Positions 27,356 to 35,851 of a stretch of 64,000 nt of DNA are shown here, one piece after another. Where the stretch lies: assembly GCF_002246015.1 (NCBI RefSeq), contig NZ_NOLJ01000003.1, positions 493,094 to 557,093 of the forward strand, given 5' to 3'. Source of the stretch: Nostoc sp. 'Peltigera membranacea cyanobiont' 210A. GTDB taxonomy: Bacteria > Cyanobacteriota > Cyanobacteriia > Cyanobacteriales > Nostocaceae. The translations under genes were made by a program, and so were the position numbers. The notes under the pieces were generated by a model, which was given only the letters and a program-made list of their open reading frames with translations, was not told the origin of the DNA and searched no databases. Position 1 is the first letter of the stretch. The number at the start of each line of letters is the position of its first letter.

Positions 27356-29583
27356 GTGCGATTCGTTGATTAGTGAATCACGGTAATCAGTCCGTAAATA
27401 ACTAATCCAGCCCGACAGCAGATTACTGTCATTAAAGGCTGAACTCTCGGTCAGATGCAAGTGCAAGTCTTGCCATTCAGACTCAGAATTGACTCCTTAC
27501 CTGCCCACACCGAATAAGCTCGGTTCTTATAGAGTGAAGCTGGGAACAGGGCGCAATCAGACGACCGTTGCGGGTTGACACTGGCGCTAACAGGGAGTTC
27601 CTACGGTGAAACCGAGTCTATAAAAGCAACCTAGTCTTGAGCAGGGCGTAACACTAAAAACCCTGACTTCACTGGAGAATTAATTCCCGCCGCATCTTAG
27701 TTCTATAGCGGTAAGAGTCCTGGGAATCCAGTGGTTGAATTGACTACACCTAACGGAACAATCAATCTCTCCGAGGGAACGAAGAAAAACGAGTTGTGGG
27801 TCTAGGGGCGGTCGAACCCCAAGTAGCCCAGACGAGCGGAGGAATTCCCACAATTCGGGTAGGACAGACCGTAATTGGTCTGAGGTGTTCAGAAAATACA
27901 AACTCTAGAAGAGAAAATGATTAGACACAGTTACAAAACTAGTGAATCTTGGAAAGCTCTACCGTGGAAGAAATTCCGCCGAAATCTTTTCCGCCTTCAA
28001 AAGCGTGTATTTAAAGCGGTTCAAGTTGGAGACAAGCGGAAAGCTCGGTCGCTCCAAAAGCTTATTCTAAAATCCACCTCGGCTCGATTTCTGGCAATTA
28101 GACTTGTATCTCAGCTAAATGCTGGCAAAAAGACGGCTGGTATTGATGGGAAGAAATCCCTCTCATTTGAAGAACGCTTCAACCTTGAAGAACTACTGAA
28201 AATGAATAGTGGAAATTGGAAGCATCAAGGATTACGAGAAATTCCCATCCCTAAGAAGGACGGAACTATCAGAATGCTAAAGATACCAACCATTGCGGAT
28301 AGAACTTGGCAATGCCTAGCAAAATATGCACTCGAACCAGCACACGAAGCCACTTTCCACGCCAGAAGTTACGGGTTTAGAACTGGGCGCTCTGCCCACG
28401 ATGCACAAAAATACATCTTTGAAAACCTTAGATCCTTTTGCAATGGAATAGAAAAACGAGTAATTGAACTCGATATTGAAAAGTGCTTCGACAGGATTAA
28501 CCACTCAGCAATAATGGACGAACTCATCTCTCCCAAAGGCTTAAAACTCGGTATTTTCCGATGCCTCAAGGCAGGAGTAAATCCAGAATTTCCTGAACAA
28601 GGAACCCCACAAGGGGGAGTGGTCAGCCCATTACTAGCAAATATCGCGCTCAACGGAATTGAGAGTATCCACAGATACCACTCTCAATATTGTGAGGGTA
28701 AAAGGATTACACCTAAAACATCGGCAGAAAAAATTGTCGAGCCATCAATCCGATACGCGGATGACATGGTTGTTATACTCCGACCCGAAGATGACGCAAC
28801 AGAGACGCTTGAAAGAATCAGCGAGTTCCTCCGCAAACGCGGAATGAATGTAAGCCAAAAGAAAACCAAAGTTACCGCCGCGACAGATGGGTTTGATTTC
28901 CTCGGCTGGCATTTTAAAGTCCAGAAAAACGGAAAGTTTAGAAGCACTCCCTCAGTGGATAACTTCAAAGCATTTCATAAGAAAGTAAAACACATCGTCA
29001 ACAACTCGAATTATGGTGCTACCAAAAAGGCTGAGAAATTAGCCCCGGTAGTTAGAGGGTGGAGAAATTACCATAAGTTCTGCAAGATGGACGGGACTAG
29101 AAACTCGTTATACCACATTCAAAAAAGAGCTTACACGGTATTCAACAAGGAAACCAAGCAAAACAGCTACTCTAGCAAGAAATTACTAGATAAAGCATTC
29201 CCAAAGGTTCCTTACTCCGAAAACAAACACATTTCTGTCAAGGGAACTAAATCACCTTACGACGGAAATACAGCCTATTGGAGCGAACGTAATAGTAAGC
29301 TCTACGACGGCGAAACTTCTATTGCTCTTAAGAAGCAGAATCATAAATGTGCTTCCTGCGGTTTAAAATTCATCGATGAAGAACGGGTTCACCTGCATCA
29401 CATCGACGGAAATCACGCCAACTGGAAGAGAAATAATCTTGAAGCAATTCACGAGAGTTGCCACGATTACAAGCACATGAGCAAAAGCGCAAGCTGAGAA
29501 CATCGGAAGCTGGGTGCGGTGAAAGTCGCACGCCCAGATTTAACTGAGAGGTGCGGGGAATAATATCCCCCATCGACTCAACC
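27356..29583 (+). mobile_element. Group II intron, about 2.2 kb
   Basis: The 5' end is GTGCG at 27356, the group II consensus. Domain V lies at about 29507-29541, with AGC at its base and a GGTGAAAGTC tip. Domain VI (29544-29583) has a bulged A at 29576, seven bases from the proposed 3' end. The exon bases GAATTA (27350-27355, IBS1) are fully complementary to TAATTC at 27681-27686 in domain I (EBS1). The intron protein is encoded in domain IV. If it ends at 29583, splicing joins A to TGAGC and restores an ATG for the HicB-like gene. Confidence 0.92.
27917..29497 (+). CDS. Group II intron reverse transcriptase/maturase with HNH endonuclease
   Basis: A 526-residue intron-encoded protein. The reverse transcriptase begins near residue 50; it has QGTPQGG (228-234) and the catalytic YADD (280-283). 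The maturase part follows, with FDFLGWHFKV and the thumb helices. The C-terminus is an HNH nuclease with CASCG, HLHHIDGNHANWKRNN and HESCHDYKH. It promotes intron splicing and retrohoming. The frame is intact, so the intron may still move. The ATG lies in domain IV. Confidence 0.96.
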   Translation: MIRHSYKTSESWKALPWKKFRRNLFRLQKRVFKAVQVGDKRKARSLQKLILKSTSARFLAIRLVSQLNAGKKTAGIDGKKSLSFEERFNLEELLKMNSGNWKHQGLREIPIPKKDGTIRMLKIPTIADRTWQCLAKYALEPAHEATFHARSYGFRTGRSAHDAQKYIFENLRSFCNGIEKRVIELDIEKCFDRINHSAIMDELISPKGLKLGIFRCLKAGVNPEFPEQGTPQGGVVSPLLANIALNGIESIHRYHSQYCEGKRITPKTSAEKIVEPSIRYADDMVVILRPEDDATETLERISEFLRKRGMNVSQKKTKVTAATDGFDFLGWHFKVQKNGKFRSTPSVDNFKAFHKKVKHIVNNSNYGATKKAEKLAPVVRGWRNYHKFCKMDGTRNSLYHIQKRAYTVFNKETKQNSYSSKKLLDKAFPKVPYSENKHISVKGTKSPYDGNTAYWSERNSKLYDGETSIALKKQNHKCASCGLKFIDEERVHLHHIDGNHANWKRNNLEAIHESCHDYKHMSKSAS

Positions 29584-29600
29584 TGAGCGATCGCTACAGT

Positions 29601-29813
29601 ATGGTAATTCAATGGTCAGATGAGGATAATTGCTACTTAGTACACTTACCAGAATTTCCTTGGCAGCAATTCCACACTCATGGTAAGACTTATGAAGAAG
29701 CTGCTAAACATGGGCAAGAGGTGATTGAATCTCTGATTCAATGGTATAAAGAGCAAGGAAAAACTTTGCCAGAGCCAATTACTTTTCCTCATAAACCGTT
29801 AAAAGTTGCTTAA
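29601..29813 (+). CDS. HicB-like antitoxin, start codon interrupted by the group II intron
   Basis: A small HicB-family protein: MVIQWSDEDNCYLVHLPEF, THGKTYEEAAKHGQEVIESL and a short C-terminus. The partial RNase H-like fold of HicB is present; the C-terminal DNA-binding part is missing, as in many solitary cyanobacterial HicB proteins. Relatives usually have a few more residues before MVIQW. Here those codons (SDRYS) follow the intron, and splicing of A at 27355 to TG at 29584 would give MSDRYSMVIQW. Without splicing, the ATG at 29601 could still serve. No HicA toxin gene is adjacent. Confidence 0.8.
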   Translation: MVIQWSDEDNCYLVHLPEFPWQQFHTHGKTYEEAAKHGQEVIESLIQWYKEQGKTLPEPITFPHKPLKVA

Positions 29814-29879
29814 ATCTTTTTAAGATACTCTGCACAAGTAGGGCGATCGCTATTCTTGAATATCAAATACATCTCAAGA

Positions 29880-30530
29880 TTATAAATCGTATAAAGTTTT
29901 AAACCATATTAAAAATGTCTGCGCCTTTGGATGTTGAGGATTCAGAATTTTATACTTTATAGCTTGATGCAGTTGTCTTCCTGGTTCTTCTTGCCATGCT
30001 AGCCAACTGTAAATTTTAGCTTTATCAAGATAAGAATCTTTGAATGATGCTCCTTTGTTTTTTGCTTCTTGTGCTACTTCCTGAGCATATTGCCAAATAG
30101 TTTCGGCTTCATCTTTAATCATATAAGCTAAAAAAGTCTCTAACATACCTCTTGTTTGGTTATCTGGCATAATCCAGATACCAAACTTAATGCCATTGTT
30201 TGTAACATGGATAAGTCCTGTCTCTGATATTTCTTCAGGAATATCAGGTATACTTGGCAAACAAGCATTTCTTATACTTATCCAACGTACAGATAAATCT
30301 TCATCTGCGTCTATTATCACGCCTAAATGAGTGAGTCCTGATGCTCGTAATTCAGTAGATATAAGGTTTGCATCAATATTTTCGTAACCACCACAATCTT
30401 CTATTAATACAATCGCTTCCTTTTTTTTATCACCCCAAGGAATTCCATTTTTTTCTATTAATTCTGGTATAACTCGCAAATCGTCCTGTCCTTCTACTAA
30501 CAGTTTCTTGGCTACATAACCTTTTGCCAT
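29880..30530 (-). CDS. DUF3226 TOPRIM-like protein, partner of the ATPase
   Basis: A 216-residue protein. The N-terminus KKLLVEGQDDLRVIPELIE has the TOPRIM-type glutamate (13) and is typical of DUF3226. GVIIDADED (70-78) supplies the DxD residues. TOPRIM domains coordinate magnesium in topoisomerases, primases and OLD-family nucleases. It begins 2 bp after the ATPase stop, so the two are co-translated. Together they resemble a split OLD nuclease or a PARIS-like pair (AAA_15 ATPase plus TOPRIM-type effector). A phage-defence role is inferred, not shown. Confidence 0.8.
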   Translation of the reverse strand: MAKGYVAKKLLVEGQDDLRVIPELIEKNGIPWGDKKKEAIVLIEDCGGYENIDANLISTELRASGLTHLGVIIDADEDLSVRWISIRNACLPSIPDIPEEISETGLIHVTNNGIKFGIWIMPDNQTRGMLETFLAYMIKDEAETIWQYAQEVAQEAKNKGASFKDSYLDKAKIYSWLAWQEEPGRQLHQAIKYKILNPQHPKAQTFLIWFKTLYDL

Positions 30531-30532
30531 TA

Positions 30533-31675
30533 CTAACGTACCTCAATTTCTCTTTCAGCAGCAATGACGATTTGAGGTTCAGTGAAGACTACACTTGTTT
30601 CTTTACCTTTTTCAATTCTGTGAATTCTAATACCATCCTCAGTAGCATCTTCCTGCTCTGCAATAGTGGCTAAACTTGTCCAACAATCACTATTGTGTGT
30701 AGTTGCAAAAACTTGCACATTTAATCTTTTAGCTGTATCCCAAATCAGTTCCCACATATCAGACATCGCCGTAAAATGGAGTCCGGTATCAATCTCATCA
30801 ACAAATAAGTATCCATCTTTAGCACACACTGTAGCTAGTGCTAATCCTAAGATACGCCAAATACCATCACCCATACTGCCGATTGGTACACGCTGATTAC
30901 TATCAGAAATAAGTACAAAAAAACCGCCCCGCGAATCTAAGGAATACCTAGACTTTCGAGAACTAACTGGAGCAATCCGTTGAATTTTAGAGTCTATTCT
31001 ATGAAGTGCCTGCTCTACAAGTTTTTCTTCAGGCGTTAGTACTATCTGATCAAATAGTTCAATCATCTTCTCGGTTCCTAAAGAAGATGATGTGACAAAT
31101 TGTATTTTTGGTGATGAATTTTTAGGATCTCTACGCAATTGACGAGTATAATCTTCCACAAAAATCCCACCATTAGCTGATAGCGGTAGTCTCCAAAGCT
31201 TTTCTTCTCGCCCATAATTCCACTTAATACTGAAATCTAGTTCCCTTAATGCATCTGGGACTTCATCATATAGAAATTCAGGCGATGAGCCAAGTGGCTC
31301 TTTTGAAGAAATGTTGCGTACTTCTATTGATACAATAAGTTCCTCTTGAATATTACCATTAGTACCTGTTATTGAAAATTTGCTCCCCAATTCAATCTCG
31401 TGACCATAAAAAAGGTGACGAACATCAAGGTCTTGAGCTTGACCTAACCTTAATCTACGTTCACTACGCTCATCATCAAAAAAATATTCACTCCGGTTAG
31501 TCATTGTCTGACGTAGTGGATCAAGATTATTGCGTGAGCATAAAAGTTGAATAGCTTCCAGTATTGATGTTTTACCGATATTGTTTTTACCAACAAGTAG
31601 GTTGACTCTACCAAGTTCCTGAAGCTCGAAAGACTGGAAACTACGGAAATTATCTATTTTTATCGTCTTCAACAT
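30533..31675 (-). CDS. AAA ATPase of the RecF/OLD type
   Basis: A 380-residue SMC/RecF-like ATPase. The N-terminus MLKTIKIDNFRSFQSFEL leads to Walker A VGKNNIGKTS (residues 28-37). The C-terminal half has SMGDGIWRILGLALA (signature-like), Walker B YLFVDEIDTGLH (289 on) and FATTHNSDCW. No coiled-coil arms of SMC length are seen. The frame opens 21 codons earlier, but MLKTIKIDNF is the usual family start. The DUF3226 gene follows at once. As in Gabija, OLD and PARIS pairs, the ATPase may sense invading DNA or phage proteins and control the TOPRIM partner. Confidence 0.85.
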   Translation of the reverse strand: MLKTIKIDNFRSFQSFELQELGRVNLLVGKNNIGKTSILEAIQLLCSRNNLDPLRQTMTNRSEYFFDDERSERRLRLGQAQDLDVRHLFYGHEIELGSKFSITGTNGNIQEELIVSIEVRNISSKEPLGSSPEFLYDEVPDALRELDFSIKWNYGREEKLWRLPLSANGGIFVEDYTRQLRRDPKNSSPKIQFVTSSSLGTEKMIELFDQIVLTPEEKLVEQALHRIDSKIQRIAPVSSRKSRYSLDSRGGFFVLISDSNQRVPIGSMGDGIWRILGLALATVCAKDGYLFVDEIDTGLHFTAMSDMWELIWDTAKRLNVQVFATTHNSDCWTSLATIAEQEDATEDGIRIHRIEKGKETSVVFTEPQIVIAAEREIEVR

Positions 31676-31801
31676 AATTTTGCTAGCCGGAGACAACAAA
31701 GAGTTAATGACTGGTATTAGCATAAGCAGTATTAACACCTCTCACTTTAGCAGAAAGGAGCGATCGCCTTTGTAAATTGAGATAAATTAGGCGATCGCAC
31801 T

Positions 31802-32419
31802 TTACCCCAATTGCTCAACATCAGCACTTTCGCCTTCCGACTCAACAGGCTCAAAGTTTACCTTGTTATATAAATCCTGTAGGGAAATTTCAAATGGTAC
31901 GGTTACAAGTGCGATCGCTTCATCTTCTTCATCATATTCACGAAGTGCCCATTGCTTTTTCCCGGTTTTAGAAAATTGATCTACATGAATCCGTGTTTGA
32001 TCAATTAATAGATATTCTTGAAACGTAGAAATTGCTCGGTAAGCCTGAAATTTATCTTCGCGATCATACCCTTTCGTTGATTTTGATAAGACCTCAACAA
32101 TAATCTGTGGATTCAGAATTACATCCTTACGGTTGTTAAAAAACTCTGGTTCACCTGCCAGAATCATCACATCTGGATAGGTATAGGTAAGCTTTTGGGG
32201 TATCCACAGACGAACATCACCCATGAAAACTTCGTAATCTTGCTGGCGAAACGCAAAATTTAAGGCAGCACTTAGATTCAACGAGATTCGATTGTGATTT
32301 ATTGTTCCACCCGCCATAGGAATTATTTGCCCGTCAATGTATTCACTTTTGTAGTCAGCAACTTCCTCTAACTCTAAATATTCCTCTGGGGTATAGTATC
32401 GCTGTTTTGTTATTTGCAT
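31802..32419 (-). CDS. Uma2 family endonuclease
   Basis: A 205-residue protein of the Uma2/DUF820 group, PD-(D/E)XK-like nucleases that are extremely frequent in cyanobacteria. Typical blocks are YTPEEYLELEEVADYKSEYIDGQI, FMGDVRLWIP, YPDVMILAG (catalytic D) and PQIIVEVLSKSTKGYDREDKFQAYR (ExL replacing ExK). The ATG at 32419 is preferred to a TTG 18 bp earlier. The role of Uma2 proteins is unknown; links to mobile DNA have been proposed. Confidence 0.9.
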   Translation of the reverse strand: MQITKQRYYTPEEYLELEEVADYKSEYIDGQIIPMAGGTINHNRISLNLSAALNFAFRQQDYEVFMGDVRLWIPQKLTYTYPDVMILAGEPEFFNNRKDVILNPQIIVEVLSKSTKGYDREDKFQAYRAISTFQEYLLIDQTRIHVDQFSKTGKKQWALREYDEEDEAIALVTVPFEISLQDLYNKVNFEPVESEGESADVEQLG

Positions 32420-32590
32420 AATTTTATCAGGTAGCAATGTTTAACGATACGGAGTGTCTAGTGACCCATATTTACTGAACAGTTTAACGTGGTTAGATAG
32501 AGATGTTATGTGCTTTCTACAAAGTGAGCGTAGGCGCAGCCCAACCTAGACATCGCTATCTCAATTCACACAGTCTACTAGCTTCTTTTC

Positions 32591-34297
32591 CTATTGATAA
32601 CCAGCGGCTTGTAAGAGAAACAACTTGGCATAACGTCCTCCTAGCTGTAGCAAATCTTCGTGAGTTCCCTGTTCTATAACTTCGCCGTTTTCTATAACTA
32701 GAATTTTGTCAGCCATTCGTACCGTCGAGAAGCGATGGGAAATCAAAAGTACCATCTGATTTTGAGTAATAGCGCGAAAATGATTGAAAATCTCAAACTC
32801 AGCTTGGGCATCTATTGCTGATGTTGGTTCATCTAACACCAAGATATCTGCTTGCGATCGCATAAAAGCACGAGAAAGAGCAATTTTTTGCCACTGTCCC
32901 CCAGAAAGTTCTTGTCCTCCCTTAAACCAACGACCAAGTTGAGTGTGAAAACTTTGGGGTAATTGGTCAATAAAAGATTGGGCCATGCCTTTTTCAGCAG
33001 CAGTTTTCCACTGCGTTTTGTTTTCAAGATGTTCTACATCGCCCACGCCAATATTCTCCCCCACAGTGAACTGGTAGCGGACAAAGTTCTGAAAAATCAC
33101 ACCAACGCGCCGCCGCAACACATCCACATCCCATTCCTGCAAATCCAAGCCATCTAAGAAAATTCGCCCTGAGTCTGGCGTGTAGAGTCGGGTAAGTAGT
33201 TTGATTAAGGTAGTTTTACCGGAACCGTTTTCACCCACAATTGCCAGTTTTTCTCTGGGTTTGAGATGCAGCGAAATATTTCTCAAGGCTGGCTTGGAAC
33301 TTCCCGGATAAGTAAATGAGACATTCTCAAAACGGATACCATCTTGGGGATTTAAACCAATGGTTGCCTTACCCCAAGATTTTGGTACTTCTTCTTCCAG
33401 AAAATCATAGAGATTTGATAGATATAGGTTGTCCTCATACATCCCGCCAATAGAAGTGAGGGCATTGGAGAAAGTAGATTGTCCTTGGCGAAACACAGTG
33501 AGATACATTGTCATATCTCCCAAGGAAATCTTACCTAGCACTGTTTCCAGCACAATCCAAGCGTAAGCTAGATAAAAAGCAGCAGTACTGACTAAACCCA
33601 GGAGATATCCCCAAAATCCTCGCCGGAGAGTCAAATCGCGGTCTTCGCCATAGAGTTGATCAAACAGGCTGCGGTAACGTCCTAGCAGCATATCTCCCAG
33701 CTGGTAGAGTTTGACTTCTGTGGCAAAATCTTCTCTTGCCAGCAGATTTTCTAAGTAGTGCTGTTGACGAGTTTCTGCTGCACGCCAACTAAACAAGCGA
33801 AAGCCTTCTCCAGCAAACTTCGTTTCGGCAATAAATACAGGCATAGCTGCCAAAATCAGTACCACCACTGCCCAAACTGAGAAATTTACTAGCAAAATGC
33901 CGTAGGTGATTAGGGAAAGGGCATTTTGCACCAACCCAAAGGTGCGGTTTACTAGGGAAAGGGGACGAACCGATGCTTCTCGTCGCGCATTGGTCAATTT
34001 GTCATAAAATTCTGAGTCTTCAAATTGCCTAAGATCCAGTGTCAGCGCCTTTTCTAAGATGAGTACATTCACTCGCTGACCCATTAGCGCCCGTAATAAC
34101 GATTGACAAATGGTGATTCCTCGCTGACTGCCTGCTAGTAGAATTACAGCGATCGCTTCTAATCCTACATAAAATAGCGAGGGATAAATATTGACAAAAT
34201 CATTGCTTTGTGGATTAGATTGAGATGCAAATACCACTGCATCAACAATTAATTTACTGATGTAGGATATCGCCGCCGGTAAAAGACCAGCCACCAA
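32591..34297 (-). CDS. ABC exporter half-transporter; 5' end out of frame
   Basis: A permease-ATPase fusion, 568 residues as read from a GTG at 34297. The membrane domain has six helices, the first incomplete. The ATPase part has VGENGSGKTTLIKLL, LSGGQWQKIALSRAFM and ILVLDEPTSAIDAQAE. It is close to type I exporters of lipid, peptide or polysaccharide. The codons upstream of 34297 read on in frame as a natural N-terminus (NILRQSLTVFRYSGRAVSL), but they lead to a TAA at the A9 tract. One more A would join them to an ATG at 34422. A slipped, phase-variable or mis-sequenced start is likely. Confidence 0.85.
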   Translation of the reverse strand: MVAGLLPAAISYISKLIVDAVVFASQSNPQSNDFVNIYPSLFYVGLEAIAVILLAGSQRGITICQSLLRALMGQRVNVLILEKALTLDLRQFEDSEFYDKLTNARREASVRPLSLVNRTFGLVQNALSLITYGILLVNFSVWAVVVLILAAMPVFIAETKFAGEGFRLFSWRAAETRQQHYLENLLAREDFATEVKLYQLGDMLLGRYRSLFDQLYGEDRDLTLRRGFWGYLLGLVSTAAFYLAYAWIVLETVLGKISLGDMTMYLTVFRQGQSTFSNALTSIGGMYEDNLYLSNLYDFLEEEVPKSWGKATIGLNPQDGIRFENVSFTYPGSSKPALRNISLHLKPREKLAIVGENGSGKTTLIKLLTRLYTPDSGRIFLDGLDLQEWDVDVLRRRVGVIFQNFVRYQFTVGENIGVGDVEHLENKTQWKTAAEKGMAQSFIDQLPQSFHTQLGRWFKGGQELSGGQWQKIALSRAFMRSQADILVLDEPTSAIDAQAEFEIFNHFRAITQNQMVLLISHRFSTVRMADKILVIENGEVIEQGTHEDLLQLGGRYAKLFLLQAAGYQ

Positions 34298-34404
34298 AGT
34301 TAAACTAGCCAGAAAAATAGTAAGCGATCGGCTAGTAGTCCATACTAAGCTTACAGCCCGTCCACTGTAGCGGAAAACCGTCAGTGATTGGCGGAGGATA
34401 TTTC

Positions 34405-34413
34405 TTTTTTTTT
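34405..34413 (-). other. Homopolymer (A9 on coding strand) at the start of the ABC exporter
   Basis: Nine consecutive T on the + strand lie between an ATG (34420-34422) and the conserved N-terminal codons of the exporter. Ten would place that ATG in frame and encode MKIKKKRNILRQSLTVF. Such a tract is prone to slippage in replication, in transcription and in sequencing. Confidence 0.7.
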
Positions 34414-34422
34414 AATTTTCAT

Positions 34423-34816
34423 CTTTCTTTGCGCGAGATACCCCAGCTTGGGCGGATCTACCTAACTCTATATTAATCTTTATAAATTATTACATTCTTA
34501 TCAGAATGTTGGCTGAAAACCCCAAAGTTGAAACCTAAAAACTAGTTTTGTAGGGTGTGTTATGCCGTAGGCTAACGCACTAGGGTGTTAACTTTGTACC
34601 ATTTCAGCTGTTCAAATCTGTATAATATCCAAAATAGGGGTTTAAAAAAGAAGTTTTCCGCATATCCAGAAAGAAGGTAGCTGTAATGCTTGATATATTA
34701 GGATTTAGAAAAAGATTATACGGAAAGTTTCCGTATAATAAATAGTTAGACAGACAGATAGATAGGCTTGCCTTAAGCACTAAAGTACTTGGAAACTTAG
34801 TTTAGAGAATTTTTAA
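34423..34816. other. Divergent promoter region with repeat and operator-like palindrome
   Basis: A 394-bp gap. A TAGGGTGTGTTATG...CTAACGCAC repeat lies at 34551-34580, a type common between Nostoc genes. GTATAAT occurs near 34620. A perfect palindrome is at 34716-34738. Both may belong to the promoter of the nuclease gene. Confidence 0.5.
34716..34738. promoter_or_regulatory. Perfect palindrome, operator candidate
   Basis: TTATACGGAAA and TTTCCGTATAA flank a single G, giving 11-bp perfect arms, about 80 bp before the Mrr-like nuclease start. A near copy occurs at 35701-35719 before the toxin-antitoxin pair. A dimeric regulator site is the simplest reading. Confidence 0.5.
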
Positions 34817-35407
34817 ATGAGTAAGGGAACTGATTACGAAATCAAAGTAATGAATCGTATAAAACTAATGCTAGATCAGGAAGAGTTAGGCATTATTCCC
34901 AAGCAAGCTAAAATCTCTCACAAGCCAGCCTATTATTCTAGGGATCGTCAGAAGAATATAATTTTCGACGTGTCAATTGAGGTATGTAGAAAAGGTGCTG
35001 AAATGCCCCACTGGATTTGGATATGGGAGTGTAAAAACTATTCACACAAAGTGCCTGTTGACGACATTGAAGAATTTCATGCAAAGCTTAACCAAGTTGG
35101 ATCTGACAAAACAAAAGGAACAGTTATTAGTCCATCTGAATTCGACGAGGGTGCTTATGAATTTGCGCGCTCAACAGGGATCGGATTGTGGCGATGGATT
35201 CCTGATGCAGCAATTGTATTTCGTCTAGATACTGGTTCAGATTCATGGTCGGATGATAGCATCCACTATGGTCTCATTAATAACGTTACAAGTGGTTTTC
35301 CTGACGACAATTTCGTTTTTGCTTTAACAACTAATGGAAAGCTAATTACAGTTCTTTCTGAGATGATCGCACAGGAGTTCTTGGATGTAGACATAAATGC
35401 TGTCTAA
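34817..35407 (+). CDS. Mrr-like restriction endonuclease (PD-(D/E)XK), cassette gene
   Basis: A 196-residue protein. The sequence IIFDVSIEV (D51) and WIWECKNY (E71, K73) make the PD-(D/E)XK site, followed by VDDIEEFHAKLNQVGSDKTKG and ARSTGIGLWRW, as in Mrr_cat-type restriction endonucleases. No methylase is beside it, so it could be a modification-dependent nuclease or a solitary defence gene. The stop codon TAA lies within the first bases of an attC-like site, the usual geometry of an integron cassette. The C-terminus may be shortened at that boundary. Confidence 0.75.
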   Translation: MSKGTDYEIKVMNRIKLMLDQEELGIIPKQAKISHKPAYYSRDRQKNIIFDVSIEVCRKGAEMPHWIWIWECKNYSHKVPVDDIEEFHAKLNQVGSDKTKGTVISPSEFDEGAYEFARSTGIGLWRWIPDAAIVFRLDTGSDSWSDDSIHYGLINNVTSGFPDDNFVFALTTNGKLITVLSEMIAQEFLDVDINAV

Positions 35408-35450
35408 CAACTGCGCTGCACCGGAACGCCTCGATTTGATGGGTCGAGCA
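35402..35450 (+). other. attC-like site, left half only
   Basis: GTCTAACAACTGCGC begins within the nuclease stop codon and matches the R''/L'' half of an integron attC site (RYYYAAC core). The expected complementary right half is missing; the 130-bp repeat begins at 35451 instead. It therefore looks truncated. Confidence 0.45.
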
Positions 35451-35580
35451 GCCGTAGGCTCGGTTGACAACAGGAAACCCAGCATCACTTTTCTCTGGCA
35501 GTACTAACCAGAAGCCAGATTGCACTTGAAGCTGCAACCGTGGATGCGATCGCGAGGCTAAAATGAGAGGGCGATCGCTT
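35451..35580 (+). repeat. 130-bp direct repeat, copy 1
   Basis: It matches 36473-36602 in 127 of 130 positions, beginning GCCGTAGGCT and ending GGGCGATCGCTT. Each copy contains two GCGATCGC or GCGATCGC-like sites and lies just after an attC-like sequence. Confidence 0.95.
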
Positions 35581-35700
35581 AATTCACAGGTTGCAAAATT
35601 TTTCTCCCACCAGTCCAACATGATTTGTCGCCTCTGATACCACACTTGGCTTATTTTACTGTAAATCTTGTACCTTATAATCATCCCGTAAGGGGTGGAT

Positions 35701-35719
35701 ATACGGAAAAATTCTGTAT
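35701..35719. promoter_or_regulatory. Second copy of the palindromic operator candidate
   Basis: ATACGGAA and TTCTGTAT face each other around an AAA centre, with one mismatch from a perfect palindrome. It lies 130 bp before the antitoxin start and shares the ATACGGAA half-site with 34716-34738. Confidence 0.4.
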
Positions 35720-35851
35720 AATATCCAATAATTGAGTACTGACTTTTACACAAAGGCTTTCAAATAGCTGCTGTCTATTTTTTTAGCTCTGCTGACCTCT
35801 AAGCTATAATTAGTGGGCATATATGTCTGCTTTTAGTATGTGGAGTACCCG

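Larger units (their letters stand above)
35408..35851. other. Gap between cassette genes
   Basis: A 444-bp stretch with the truncated attC-like site, repeat copy 1 (35451-35580) and, at 35697-35726, an inverted repeat resembling the palindrome at 34716. A TATAAT at 35805-35810 is a possible -10 box for the toxin-antitoxin genes. A minus-strand frame across the repeat is not a gene. Confidence 0.55.

Noticed and set aside
28316..28968. Several minus-strand frames inside the intron protein gene
   Set aside because: They mirror the reverse transcriptase coding sequence and have no independent support.
34551..34580. Possible additional attC site before the Mrr-like gene
   Set aside because: The TAGGGTG...CTAACGCAC inverted repeat lacks the L/R box layout and matches a common intergenic repeat type.
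35346..35753. Minus-strand frame across the first 130-bp repeat
   Set aside because: The similar peptide in the frame at 36404-36610 only reflects the repeated DNA; the frame also runs across the end of the nuclease gene.
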